Source of the DNA: Monodelphis domestica
Lineage: Eukaryota; Chordata; Mammalia; Didelphimorphia; Didelphidae
DNA length: 64,000 bases
Reading direction: 5' to 3'
NCBI RefSeq assembly: GCF_027887165.1
Contig: NC_077234.1
Location: forward strand, 189,511,319 to 189,575,318
The notes beneath the pieces are model-generated. The model was not told the origin of the DNA and ran no database searches. It was given only the letters and a program-made list of their open reading frames with translations. Positions 11,135 through 21,605 of the stretch are shown piece after piece; position 1 is the stretch's first letter; each line of letters starts with the position of its first letter. The translations under genes were made by a program, and so were the position numbers.

Positions 11135-12291
11135 TGTAAATCTTGAAATTACTCAATCTTGTGAATGTTAAAAATTTCCCCATTGGGGAATTCTCAATTG
11201 GAACAATTCCCTACTGGGAACATTCCCCATTTTGACTGTGAGAACTCGCCAGGATCAGAAATGGGAGGACCTCTACTCCACCCATACTTAAGACTGCTTT
11301 AGGGGAGAAAACTCCTTGCTAAACAATGAAAGTACTTGGACCCATGCTTATGATGAGGCAGGGAGTTCTTTGAGCCATGCCTGTTTTTAGAATTGATACA
11401 ATGGGATGCTACGTACCTATAAAGGTTGGGCAACTTGTAAACTTGCCAGGAGCAAAGAGGTGAAAACTTATTCAGAGATTTTCTCTTAAGAGGATTAGTC
11501 GGCTCAGCTGTGTTTTCTCTGGTTCAGACTTACTGAGGGGATTAGTCGATCCAGCAGTGTTTTTTTCTGATTCAAACTTACTAAAGAGATTAAGTCGACC
11601 CAGCAGTGTTTTTAGAATGGGTTGTCCTTTGGAAAACGTCTACAGTGATTGGTAGATGGAAGAACTTAGGGGAGGTGACATAGGAGAAAACCCCCTATAT
11701 AAGAAAGAGGTCCTTTTGGAGAAGGGATCTCTGATGAGGATCACTTGGGAAGAATCTCTTGAGAGAGGCTCTGGAGAAGGGAAGCTCTTGGAGGACAATC
11801 TCTAAGGACGTCTTGCTGGAGCTCCTCTGAGGGGACTCTGTCCCTCTGGAGGCTCTGGAGAGAGGCCCTTTGAAATAGTCTCTGGCTGGAAGGCTCTTTG
11901 AGGAGGACTCTGGCTGGAACTCTCTCTGAGGAAACTCTGTCACTAGAATCCTTGCTTAGACAGACCTTGTGGTGAGTGATAAAAGACTGACTGACGGATC
12001 TCTCTCTCTTAAGACTCAGGTCTAGGCCATGTTGGCTTAAGGCCCTTCATACTTATTTCCTTTTTCTCTCTTTCTCTCTTTTCTTTAATTACTCATTGTA
12101 TTATAAATTAAATTCTCTATAAAACCCAGTTGACTTGGGTAGATTCATAATTGGGAATATTTCCCTGGCGACCACCTTATATTTGATTTAAAACAAGACA
12201 CTGTAGTGAAACATATTTTCTGAGGTCACAAATTTACTCACCCACTCTTATTTCTACTATAATTTATATCTTCCATTATCTAATCACTACA
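11135..12291 (+). mobile_element. ERV LTR, plus orientation
   Basis: Starts TGTAAATCTTGAAATT after a polypurine tract. Promoter elements are ATTGG (11648-11652, inverted CCAAT) and TATATAAG (11696-11703). Three tandem copies of a 47-48-bp unit beginning GATTAGTCG or GATTAAGTCG start at 11493, 11540 and 11588. The CCCTGGCGACCA tail is at about 12163. The 3' end is uncertain: CACTACA at 12291 or AGACA at 12200. Confidence 0.6.
11691..11706 (+). promoter_or_regulatory. LTR TATA box
   Basis: CCCCTATATAAGAAAG, with an inverted CCAAT box (ATTGG) about 45 bp upstream in the LTR. The related LTR at 38 kb has the same spacing with ATTGG and a TTTAAA box. Activity is unknown. Confidence 0.5.
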
Positions 12292-13265
12292 GTTTATGGC
12301 AGACAACTCTTTTAAATATAACAGTTTATGGCTTTAACAAATTTAAATCTTATAGACTTCAAACAAACTAATTATTGTAACAGGATATTACATAAACATT
12401 GTTGGGAGCTTTACTCTAGGGATACCAACTACTTATTTTGCATTTGACTTCTTTTGAGTGTAGTCTCGTGACTGACAGGTGGTGGGATCTTTTCTTTCTG
12501 TCAGTTTGTCTCTATGGGGGTTGCTCTGTCCTTTTTGCCTGGTCTTCCATAGCCACCATCATTATCCAGCTTCTTCCCAGATGGATGCCCAGAAAGGGAG
12601 CAAATGAGATTTTACAAAGTTGTTCTCCAAATATATATACATACATACATACATACATACATACATACATTTAATAGAAGGTGATATACTTATTGGTTGA
12701 GCCAAAAGGTAGAAGGTCATCCCTCTGGAAAAATTCAGAGTTATCCTTACAATCAGTGGAATTCCGCTTCAAGAATCTCATGAGCAATAGGAAACAGAAG
12801 ATATCAATGTGAATTCTGAAGTGGAGGAAGGGCTTTTATATCATCCTGCCACAATAGTAATGTTGGAATATTGTTTAATAATTCCCATCATCTTCCCAAT
12901 CACTTTTTGGTAATGAATACCAGCTGTGATCTTTCCTGTTGTTTTGGAATATTCTTCTTGAGATATATTAAAAATTATTTGTGACTATCTTGAAAATTTT
13001 GTTAGCTCCAGCACATTTAAAATAAAATTTCTCACATTTAATTGATTAGGGATGGCCAACTTTTTGGACTTCACCTTCTTAAGCATTATTTCCATATTCT
13101 CATATTGAGAACTATGATATTAGTTCTACGTGGTGGTTTCACAGTCATCAATGATGAGCAGAGATTGCTTTAGAAGTGCTGACTGATCCGTTGCACACAA
13201 AACATTTTTCTTGGATATGTTCAGTGCATTTAGATTTGTTTTGCTTGACTATAGAGATTTGTTTG
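12292..13265. other. no supported gene; (ATAC)n at 12636-12670
   Basis: Unassigned sequence with a short ATAC microsatellite. The minus strand of 12690-13250 has several short open, codon-like stretches but many stops, so a decayed retrocopy is possible. I could not identify a parent gene. Confidence 0.35.
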
Positions 13266-13272
13266 TTTGTTC

Positions 13273-13455
13273 ACTTCCATATTAGAATCAATACTGTGTA
13301 TTGGTTCCAAGACAGAAGAGTGGCAAGGGCTAGGCAATAGAAGTTAAATGACTTGCACAGGGGCATGCAGCTAGGAAGTGCCTTAGGCCACATTTGAATC
13401 TAGGACCTCCCATCTCTGGACCATGCTCTCAATCTCTTCAGTCCTCTAACTGCCC
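13273..13455 (-). mobile_element. tRNA-derived marsupial SINE
   Basis: Minus-strand copy of the abundant SINE, with GTGTATTGGTTCCAAGACAG at the 3' part and the decayed B-box region near the 5' side. It is old, with many substitutions. Confidence 0.65.
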
Positions 13456-13599
13456 TCTGAATATTTGTTTTAAAGGATTTTTATTGGTTCTTTTTTTTTT
13501 CTAATGGAGGGAGAGGTGGAAGAGAAAAAAAATAGATTTTTGTTAAAAAAATAAATTTGAAAAAAAGAGAAATGAAGGTGATATAAAAAAGATATTGAT

Positions 13600-13880
13600 G
13601 AAAAGGTTTTTTAAAAAAATCTGTTGCCTCCCTTCTTATTTTTACTCTCAGGATGCTCTGGTTTAATTGCAAAGAAGTATTTCTTCCTCCTCCGCTTTTC
13701 ACTATTTTGTAGGCAATCCTGTTTGTAATCTTCCATCATCATTCTCCATAAAGTTTTGTAAATGAGTTTGTATTCTGAGCTAGTGTTGCCCTTGGCTGCC
13801 ATATCTTTCAATTTGGCAAAGGTTCAAGTTTTTGTTTACTGAAGTGGTTTCTGGGTTCTCTTGGCCCTCTTTTAGTGGCG
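13600..13880 (-). mobile_element. possible RTE-type LINE fragment
   Basis: The minus strand is open at 13611-13811 and reads MAAKGNTSSEYKLIYKTLWR, then MMMEDYKQ. This resembles the linker between endonuclease and reverse transcriptase in RTE-like LINE proteins, as I remember them. The match is weak and unverified. Confidence 0.3.
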
Positions 13881-14585
13881 ACAAAAATAATTTATTGATA
13901 TCTTTTGCTTTTACAACACCTTCATTCTAAATATATTTCTCTTCTGCCCCCTACTCAGGGAACCATCCCTTTTAATAAAGAAAAAAGTGGAGAGAGAAAA
14001 AAAAGAATTCACAAGTGATTACCCTTTACATAGGTTATACTTCTCTAAGAAATAGTGATAAGTAGTCAGTCTTTACTTTTAAATATTTCCCATTTTTAAA
14101 AGTCAGCTTTTTTGATACTTTGATGGCTCTGTGATTATGATGATATAGTTTCTATCTGAAATAGAATAGATCAAAATCCATTCAAACCTTCAAATTCTTA
14201 GCCATGTCCTACTTAAATCCATTTCTTGGTAATAGATCTCCTCATGAGTTAGCACAAGTTTCCATTTTCCCACTGGGGCAAGGAGCTATTAGGATCATTA
14301 AAAACATTGCATAATTTCTCCATTGTAGTCTATTCCATCTGTTCGACGTATGGGTCCAGCTCCATTTTCAGTGCCTCTCTGAAATATAGGGACTGATGGT
14401 CAGATTCTATGGGTTGCCCATTTACCTGCAGATCAGTCTGTAGAAGAGGTGCTCTTCATCCACCTGGTTTTTGCATTTTGCATAGAATTAATTCTTTGAG
14501 TCACTCTGGATCTCATAAAAGGAGATTCTAAAGGTTCTGGGCCATGATTCAATCAGCACAATATCTTCTACAAAGGAATAACTTG
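13881..14585. other. no gene seen
   Basis: Unassigned AT-rich intergenic sequence without exon-like features. Confidence 0.4.
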
Positions 14586-14762
14586 TAACAGAGTCTGGGA
14601 TAGTGAAAAAACTTGTCCTACAGTTAGAGGGCCTGGGTTCCAATCCCACTTCTGACATGTATGACTTGTGTGACCTTGAGCAAATCCTCACTTGTAAAGT
14701 GAAGGGTTTGGGCTTGATGGCCTTCTGAGATTCTTTTCAGATCAGGTTCTATAATCCTGTGA
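14586..14762 (+). mobile_element. MIR/MAR-type SINE
   Basis: Contains GCCTGGGTTCCAATCCCACT (B box), TGACTTGTGTGACCTTGAGC and the GATGGCCTTCTGAGATT tail, the usual CORE-SINE order on the plus strand. Confidence 0.65.
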
Positions 14763-14924
14763 GTTACAGGAATCCTTGTTCCATTTGGACCCTGTGTAGG
14801 TAGCCATAGTGGGATTGAACACTGATGGTGAATGTAAAGTCTTCTCTTTTATGCCTCACTTCATATTAATGATAAGATATTGTGACATAAAAATTGTTAT
14901 TAAATGTCAGTTAACGTTTTATTT

Positions 14925-15055
14925 GACACAGTATTCATAGTCTATTCCTTTGTAGCTTGTAAACTTCTTGAAGATAGATAGACTCATTTCCCTAGCATCT
15001 AGCCCAGTGCCTTACACATAATAGATGTTTAAGAAATATTCTTTTGAACTAAACT
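14925..15055 (+). mobile_element. L2 3' end
   Basis: Shows the L2 tail order: TAAACTTCTTGAAGATAG, CTAGCCCAGTGCCTTACACA, TAATAGATGTTTAAGAAATA. Confidence 0.6.
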
Positions 15056-15059
15056 TAAC

Positions 15060-15259
15060 TATCATCTAGCCAGCAATCATTTATCTATCCCTCATTCATT
15101 ATCTATTTTTCTATTCACTTACTCATTAATGTATGTCTATAAGTGATCTTTTATCTATTTACTTGTTCTTTTATTATCTATCACTTATTCTATTTATCAA
15201 TTATTTGTTCATCCATCCATTCATCTACCTATTCATCTGTCTAGCAATCATCTACCTAC

Positions 15260-15296
<37 letters not shown>

Positions 15297-15369
15297 ATCT
15301 CTCTATCTATCTATTCATGTATCTATCTATCACCTATCTATCATCTATCTATCTATCTATCTATTCATG

Positions 15370-15417
<48 letters not shown>

Positions 15418-15465
15418 ATCTCTCTCTATCTATTCATGTATCTATCTATCTATCACCTATCTATC

Positions 15466-15526
<61 letters not shown>

Positions 15527-15545
15527 ATCTATCAATCATCTATCC
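15060..15545 (+). repeat. large (TCTA)n compound microsatellite
   Basis: Tetranucleotide ATCT/TCTA array with interspersed CATC and TTCATG variants, longest pure runs at 15256-15295, 15373-15417 and 15467-15525. Within it a higher-order unit of about 110 bp, built around CTATTCATGTATCTATCTAT and a CACCTATCTATCAT stretch, occurs at least twice. The long open frames here are repeat artefacts. Confidence 0.95.
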
Positions 15546-15737
15546 CAGTGCTGGTGAAGACACAGCAAGTGTGCAGAGCCAGCAATCGAGGAGCTACTCC
15601 ATTCCCCCTCTTCCCAGCACCTGAGGACATTTTTTTGCATGCCCCACCCCTCTATCCAGCTGCCCAAAGCAAGCACTTTCCCCCTCTTAACTCTGTCCAG
15701 TAATCTGGGGGCTCACAGATAGTTTAAGACTATTCTC

Positions 15738-15817
15738 TCTCTCTCTCTCCCCTCTTATCCATCCATCCATCCATCCATCCATCCATCCATCCATCCATCC
15801 ATCCATCTATCTATCTA

Positions 15818-15848
<31 letters not shown>

Positions 15849-15866
15849 GTGTCTGTCTGTCTAGTG
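15738..15866 (+). repeat. second compound microsatellite
   Basis: A run of (TC)n at 15738-15750, then (ATCC)n at 15759-15806, (ATCT)n, and (GTCT)n at 15820-15862. It is 200 bp from the larger array and shows stepwise unit change. Confidence 0.95.
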
Positions 15867-16054
15867 AATGTTTATGTTTAGTCCAGATTTGTGGTTTCAC
15901 TAGTAGAGGGAAACGTCCAGAGAGGAAAGCTTCTTTCCCACTGCAGATTAGCCACTCTACTGCATCATCCAGCCTTGGGGAGTTGTCTGGGTCCCTGAGA
16001 GTGCATCTTGCGCAGGGTCATAGCATCAGGAGCACGACTTATTCTAGGTCTTCC

Positions 16055-16275
16055 TGACTCTGAAATGGGCTCTCTATGAACTACACCATCTCATATTTCT
16101 AAAGCATTTTATAGCTCATGATTTTTTCCTCACAACAAACTTGCGATTTAGATCACATGAGTGCTGCTATCTTTATTTTGTGGCTCAAAACACTTATGGT
16201 CACACGATGTTAATAATTGTTAAAGCTGGGACCCGAGTCACATGATTCTGGGACTACTTTCTATAACTCAGCTAC
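16055..16275 (-). mobile_element. MIR-like SINE
   Basis: Minus-strand MIR order: TTTATAGCTCATGAT, CTCACAACAAACTTG, then GGTCACACGATG and a decayed B box near 16230. Confidence 0.5.
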
Positions 16276-16984
16276 TCCCTCTCTTACCGTTTTAGATATG
16301 CTCGTCTGGATGCAACTTTCAACGATTAGAAGAAGTAGAGCTAACTATTTTTTTTTTTGTCAATTCTGCTTCAAGATTGTGTCACGTACCATTTATAAAT
16401 ATCATTAGCTTTCAGAAACGTTTCTCATAATGGAACCGGTGCATTTGCTACTTCATCCTCCCTTTTTGCTTTAGTGATTTCCCCAAGGGTGTGACTGTTC
16501 CAGGGAATGCCCTCTTGCCTTGCTAAGTTAAAATTAACTTTAGTGACAAGTTTAGCAAAACCCAGTGACTCCAGCGTGCATGTTTATATTGCTTGAGATC
16601 TCTGGAACTCTGAGTTGCTGAAGCCTGACCAGGGCATCTGTACCTAGAATACCCAAGATTCCATACGAATCTGTAATCTGGGAAGTAAATTCACATTATA
16701 TTCACTTGGTGGTGTTCAAAACCTGTATTCTTGTCCTCTCAAAGACTTCCTCTCTGACCTCCCAGGGCCATTTGGAGACTTGCTTCATGTACAGCCTCCC
16801 CCTTTCTTCCCTTTTTCCATTCTGTTCTTGCTCAATCCTGTCTGTCTGAAACATGTCCCTTCCCTCTACCCAAGTCCCTTCCTTTTGAAATGTAATTTTT
16901 AAATGCCTCTTTTCTTCCCGTTGTCTATTTTTATGCATTTTGTTCCAGGGTAATAAATAGGGTCTTAGACCAGCTGAATTCTAC
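16276..16984. other. no gene seen
   Basis: Unassigned sequence. A 78-codon minus-strand open frame at 16702-16938 has no recognisable domain. Confidence 0.4.
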
Positions 16985-17470
16985 AATGAAACCGGAATTC
17001 AGAGAGTCACAGAACATTAAGGTTGAAAGAGACCTTAGAGGACCTCTTGTCCAACCCCTTAATCAACTTGTGGAAGAGTATAAAGTTGGGAAGCTGGATC
17101 ATCTAGATCACCAACATTATTTTAACTATTAATTATTATCATTCAGGGGGCAGCTGGGTGGCTCAGTGGATGGAGAGCCAGGTCTAGAGACTGGAGGTCC
17201 TGGGTTCAAATTTGGCTTCAGATACTTCCTAGCTGTGTGACCCTGGGCAATTCACTTAACCCCCATTGCCTAGCCCTGACCACTCTTCTGCCCTGGAACT
17301 GATACTTACTCTTGATTTGAAGACAGAAGGTAAGGGTTTAGAAAAAAATTATTATTCAATGAGGAAATTAAGGTACAAAGAGCTTAAGTGATTTGTTCAA
17401 TGTCACACATTGATAAGTGGGAAAGACGGGACTCAAAGCAGGTTATCTGATGCCTTGTCCAGTGCCCTTT
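16985..17470 (-). mobile_element. ancient SINE-like repeat split by a younger SINE
   Basis: The left part 16985-17145 contains GAGAGTCACAGAACATTAAG and CTTGTCCAACCCCTTAATC. The right part 17348-17470 contains GAGGAAATTAAGGTACAAAG and the CTTAAGTGATTTGTTC core. The young SINE at 17146-17347 lies between them. Confidence 0.55.
17146..17347 (+). mobile_element. tRNA-derived marsupial SINE
   Basis: Full-length copy: GGGGGCAGCTGGGTGGCTCA start, A box TGGCTCAGTGG, B box GGGTTCAAATT, tail AGGTAAGGGTTTAGAAAA. An imperfect target duplication (AATTATTATCATTCA / AATTATTATTCAA) flanks it. Confidence 0.85.
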
Positions 17471-17474
17471 TGCT

Positions 17475-17730
17475 GTTAAGTCATTTTATAGTCATTTCCA
17501 ACTCTTTGTGACCCCACTTGGGGTTTTCTTGGCCGAGATACTGAAATGGTTTGTCAGTTCCTTCTCCAGCTCATTTGACAGATGAGGAGATTGAGGAAAA
17601 CAAGGTTGAGTGACTTGCCCAGGGTCACACAGCTAGAAAGTTTCTGGGATTAAATTTGAATTTAGGACGATGAGTCTTTTTGGCTCCAGGCTTGGCACTC
17701 TGTCCACGTTGTCACCTTGCTGATCCTCTA
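17475..17730 (-). mobile_element. MAR1-type SINE
   Basis: Minus-strand copy containing the family signature ACTGAAATGGTTTGTCAGTT, CTCATTTGACAGATGAGGAG and GGTCACACAGCTAGAAAG. Confidence 0.7.
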
Positions 17731-17814
17731 CTACCACTTAGTTGCTCCCTACTTTGTTCTGGCCACTAAATGGGAATTATCATCTCTGACCTTTTCTTTG
17801 CTTTTTTGTTCTTT

Positions 17815-17880
17815 TTCCCCTTATTCCTTGACACAGTGTTTGACACACAGTAGGCACTTCATTAATATTGATTTCTTTTT
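17815..17880 (+). mobile_element. L2/MIR tail fragment
   Basis: GACACACAGTAGGCACTTCATTAATATTGATT matches the 3' end of L2/MIR elements. Confidence 0.5.
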
Positions 17881-17887
17881 AAAGTCT

Positions 17888-18073
17888 TTCTTTCTGTCTT
17901 AGAATTAATACTGTGCAATGGTTCTAGGGCAGAAGAACATGAAGGGCTAGGCAATGGGGTTAAGTGACTTGCCCAGGGTCACACAGCTAGGAAGCATCTG
18001 AGGCCACATTTGAACCCCAAACCTTCCATCTCTAGACCTGGCTCTCCATCCACTGAGCCACCCAGCTGCTCCC
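17888..18073 (-). mobile_element. tRNA-derived marsupial SINE
   Basis: Complete minus-strand copy from the TTCTGTCTTAGAATTAATAC end to GAGCCACCCAGCTGCTCCC. It abuts the L2/MIR tail. Confidence 0.85.
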
Positions 18074-18119
18074 ATAAACGTTGACTGTTTAATAATTTTC
18101 TGTTGAATCAGTGTTGAGG

Positions 18120-18140
18120 TGTTGTTGTTGTTGTTGTTGT
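18120..18140 (+). repeat. (GTT)n microsatellite
   Basis: About seven GTT units. Confidence 0.9.
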
Positions 18141-19396
18141 TTTGGTAGTTTCTCTGAAGTGAAATAAAGGCTGCTTTGTGTTCAATAAATGGTACTTTGA
18201 GTGTTTATGTGAACCAAGTTAAAATGGAGTTGGGAAATGTTTAATAAACTATATAATAAAACAGAAATAACATATTTTAAAGTGGCATCAATATGCATCC
18301 CAGAGTTCCTTGTGTACAGTTCAGTGGCCTTTCTCCCCTAAGTTTTATGCTAGAGCTTTCAAGCACAGGGTAGAGAGAGTCTAGGGAGTCAGACAGGAGG
18401 CTGGGAATGGAATAGTTTAGGCTGGTTTAGTCACTTTCCTCAAAATGGAGGTTCTGGGAGGAACCGAGGAAGCAGAGGAAGGGGCTTCTGTGTAGGAGAA
18501 GGCTGGGGGCACAGGGAACTTCCAGGAGGAGAAAAAGACTGGCATGGTGGAGAGAGTCTGGGGAGTCACAAGTGGGGCCTGAAGAGGAAGGCCACCCCGG
18601 ACCTTTGAGGAGCTCAAAGGAACTCGGGAAGATGTTAGCTCCCGGAGCATTGGCCACACGACAAAAGATTCCGTTCTGGGGCCAAGTGCCTCCCTTTGCG
18701 CCCGTGCATCCCCTCATCCCGCCCTTTGCTTTCCTCCAATGCTCCAGATTCCAATGTCCTCGTCTCCTGCGGTCCCCACTTCTTCCTTCCCATCACCCTG
18801 CCTTCCTCTCCCATTTGCTTAATGTTGCTGAATCCCAAGGACGCCAGGGAAGAAAAGCAACCTGATTGTTTTGATCAAAGCAGTAAATAGCCGGCTGTGA
18901 AGGATGGGCAGGCTTCCCCTGCCCAGGGCAATTCGTGTATTGGCAGAGGCACTTCCTAACCCACGTGGTAGAGCTGTGTGTGAGAAACGCCTTTTGGGCC
19001 AGAAAGGCGGTTTTCTTGCTTCCTGCTCCCTCTAGGGCCATTGCCCCTTCCCTTCCCAGAAGTCTAGGGTAACCGTCCCCCTTCTAAAAAGGTCCCAAAG
19101 ATAACAAGAAGAGCTCTATTTGTCCCACAACATTAGCAGGGTAGCTTTCTAGATTTTTAAACATTGTATTAGAAAATATGGAGTTTTCATCATTTTTGTA
19201 CAAAAAGAAACACACGATCAGGCATTATCATTTATATTATCCAGGAACATGAAACCTTAATGGTGGTTACATGGAAAATCTTGAATGTTCACATGGTACA
19301 TGTAGAAAAGCAACACTAACTTATAATAATTACAGGAAGATCTAGATTGTTTCTATTTAACAGAACGAATGAGTTCCCTTTAAATTATGTTTTCAA
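18141..19396. other. no gene seen; GC-richer unique stretch 18420-19060
   Basis: Positions 18420-19060 are clearly GC-richer than the flanks and not recognised as a repeat. Overlapping short open frames on both strands have no recognisable protein features. Could be old unique DNA or a regulatory block. Confidence 0.35.
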
Positions 19397-19610
19397 GGGG
19401 GCAGTTGGGTGGCTCAGTGGATTGAGAGCCAGACCCATAGATGGGGGGCCCTGGGTTCAAATCTAACCGCAGACATTTCCTAGCTGTGTGACCCTGGGCA
19501 AGTCACTTACCCCCCCCCCCCCCCATTGTCTCGCCTTCTTATCACTCTTCTGCCTTGGAACCAATGCACAGTGGTGATTCTAAGATGGAAGGTGAGGGTT
19601 AAAAATAAAA
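19397..19610 (+). mobile_element. tRNA-derived marsupial SINE with perfect target duplication
   Basis: Full-length copy with an internal C tract at 19511-19524. The 14-bp duplication TAAATTATGTTTTC is perfect at 19381-19394 and 19611-19624, so this is a fairly recent insertion. Confidence 0.9.
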
Positions 19611-19679
19611 TAAATTATGTTTTCTAGCAACCCTTTTCTGTGATTAGAAGGCGGATTTGGATGCATTAAAGAGGAAGCA

Positions 19680-20015
19680 CCAGCTGCGCTCAGTCGGGTA
19701 ATTAAGTTATCTGCATATTTTATGGACCCCGGGAGATAGGCACATGACCAAGGAGGATGATCTCAGCAAGAAAGTCAGGATGAATCAGATGATGAAGCAC
19801 TAGACAATATCCAGCCCGGCATCAGCTGGTGGGTTCTCATAAGAGGACACGAGTGAAAAGCCCGAAACCTTCCGCTGGATCTCCCCGCCTCGAGGCTCTC
19901 TCCGCCTCCAGCCGGTCCTCCCCGGCGCCCGGCAGATCCGTCTTCCTTAGGTGCAGTTCTGAGCACATAGCTGCCAGATTCGGAGAACTCCACTGGTTTC
20001 CTGTTACTTCCGAGA
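19680..20015. other. small CpG-dense stretch
   Basis: About 17 CpGs fall between 19840 and 20015. No exon is identified. It merges into L2-like sequence near 19955, so it may be a repeat with raised GC. Confidence 0.3.
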
Positions 20016-20880
20016 TCAAATCTAAACCCTGCTGGCATTCAGACTTTTTTTTTTTTAAACCGTTAGCTGGCTTCCTCCTACCTTTCTACTAAAAAAACCC
20101 CAACAACCCTTCCCTTATTCCTTATATCAGTTTTACTACAGAAGAGCTGCCAGGGTTAAGCATTCAATAAATACTTATTTTTAATCTAAAATTTTTAAAA
20201 ATTTAGATAAAATGTATTAAATATGATAAATAAATACAAAATAAAATAAATTTTAAAAACTTTTAAGCTTAAAAAATAAAAGCAATAAACGACTTGCCTA
20301 GAATCACATAGTTAAGTTTGAGGCCATAAACCCATACTCTGTCTTAGAATCAATACTAAGAATTGGTTCCAAGGCAGAAGGGTAGTAAAGTCAATGGGAG
20401 TCAAGTGACTTGCTCAGGATCACATAGCTAGAAAGTATCTATCCACCGAGCCACCCAGCTGCCCCCAACTACCCTCAGCCCCCTTCCATTTTTCTTAGAA
20501 GGTATTCCCTTCTGCATACTCTGAGATCCAATGGCGCAGACCTCCAGGCTCTTCCTCCAACTCAATACTTCACAGACTTGAGTGTTTTCATTAATTTCCC
20601 CCTAGAAACCCTCTCCCTCCTCATCTCCACCTACTGGCTGAAGCCTCAGCTAAGTCCCATCTTTTACATGAAATCTTTTCTCATCGCCATGAATGCTTTT
20701 GGCTCTTTCCTGTTTTTTATCCCCCTATTTATTCTGTCAGCATCTTATTTGTACACAGTTGTGTGCAGATTGTTCTCCTGGTTAAACTGGAGGCTCCTTG
20801 AGGGCAGGGCTGTCTTTTGCCTCTTTTGTATCCTCCAGCATTTAGCACAATGCCTGCTTTATTATTAAATCAATAAAAAC
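19955..20880 (+). mobile_element. L2 3' region split by a SINE
   Basis: Plus-strand L2: GATCAAATCTAAACCCTGCT near 20015, then after the SINE TGGCTGAAGCCTCAGCTAAG, AGGCTCCTTGAGGGCAGG and TTTAGCACAATGCCTGCTTT near 20840. The order matches L2 3' ends. Confidence 0.7.
20337..20466 (-). mobile_element. tRNA-derived SINE with internal deletion
   Basis: Minus-strand copy missing the middle (including the B box); only the two ends remain. Confidence 0.75.
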
Positions 20881-20884
20881 TATA

Positions 20885-21050
20885 TCAATAAGAATGAATG
20901 ACTTTGATCATTCTATTACAAATCTGAATAATATAGAAATAGCTTTTGAGCCATAATACATATAAAGCCCAGTGGAAGGGCTTGTCAGTTCTGGGAGGGG
21001 AGGGAGAGAACATGAATCATGTGACCATGGACAATATTCTAAATCAATCA
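20885..21050 (+). mobile_element. L1 3' tail
   Basis: Plus-strand tail: CCAGTGGAAGGGCTTGTCAG, TTCTGGGAGGGGAGGGAG, ACATGAATCATGTGACCATG, then A/T-rich end. The same family as the tail at 32050-32190. Confidence 0.7.
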
Positions 21051-21424
21051 ATAAATTTAATTTAAAATAATTATGACTTTGGGGATTATACTTACTACAG
21101 AATAAGAATTAGGCAGACAGTGCTATGTATAATAATATTGACAAATCGAAAACTTCAGAGACCACATTTTGGGGGAAAATGTTTAATTTCTTGTGCAATC
21201 ATATATCTTACAATTATTACAATTATCTTAAACTGATATTAAAAAAAGAAACATGTGATTAAAGCTCAGGTCTCAAAAGTGCCTTAAATCTCTCCAGTAA
21301 CTTGGCTGTGTAGAGTCTGGACTTGATTTCATTTGTTCAGGGAACTCCCATATGAGGAAACTCTGCACTTCAGCACTTTCTTTGCAATTTGTAGTCTTAG
21401 AGAATTGCCTAAAGCATATAGAAA

Positions 21425-21605
21425 TTAAGTGATTTACTAGACATTTACTAGTTGCATGACCCTGGATAAGTCACTTAATACCGTCTAGGTTTCCTCATCT
21501 GTAAAATGAGTTGGAGAAGGAAATAGCAACCCTCTCCAGGATCTCTACAAGAAAATCACAAATCTGGTCACAGACAGACATGACCAAAATGACTGAGCAA
21601 CAGCC
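21425..21605 (+). mobile_element. MAR1-type SINE, 5' truncated
   Basis: Contains TGACCCTGGATAAGTCACTT, GAGTTGGAGAAGGAAATAGC and CATGACCAAAATGACTGAG. Confidence 0.65.

Noticed and set aside
12690..13250. Decayed processed pseudogene on the minus strand
   Set aside because: Some codon-like stretches, but many stops and no parent gene that I can name.
15133..15703. Long plus-strand open frames rich in Ile/Tyr/Leu/Ser
   Set aside because: They are translations of the TCTA microsatellite.
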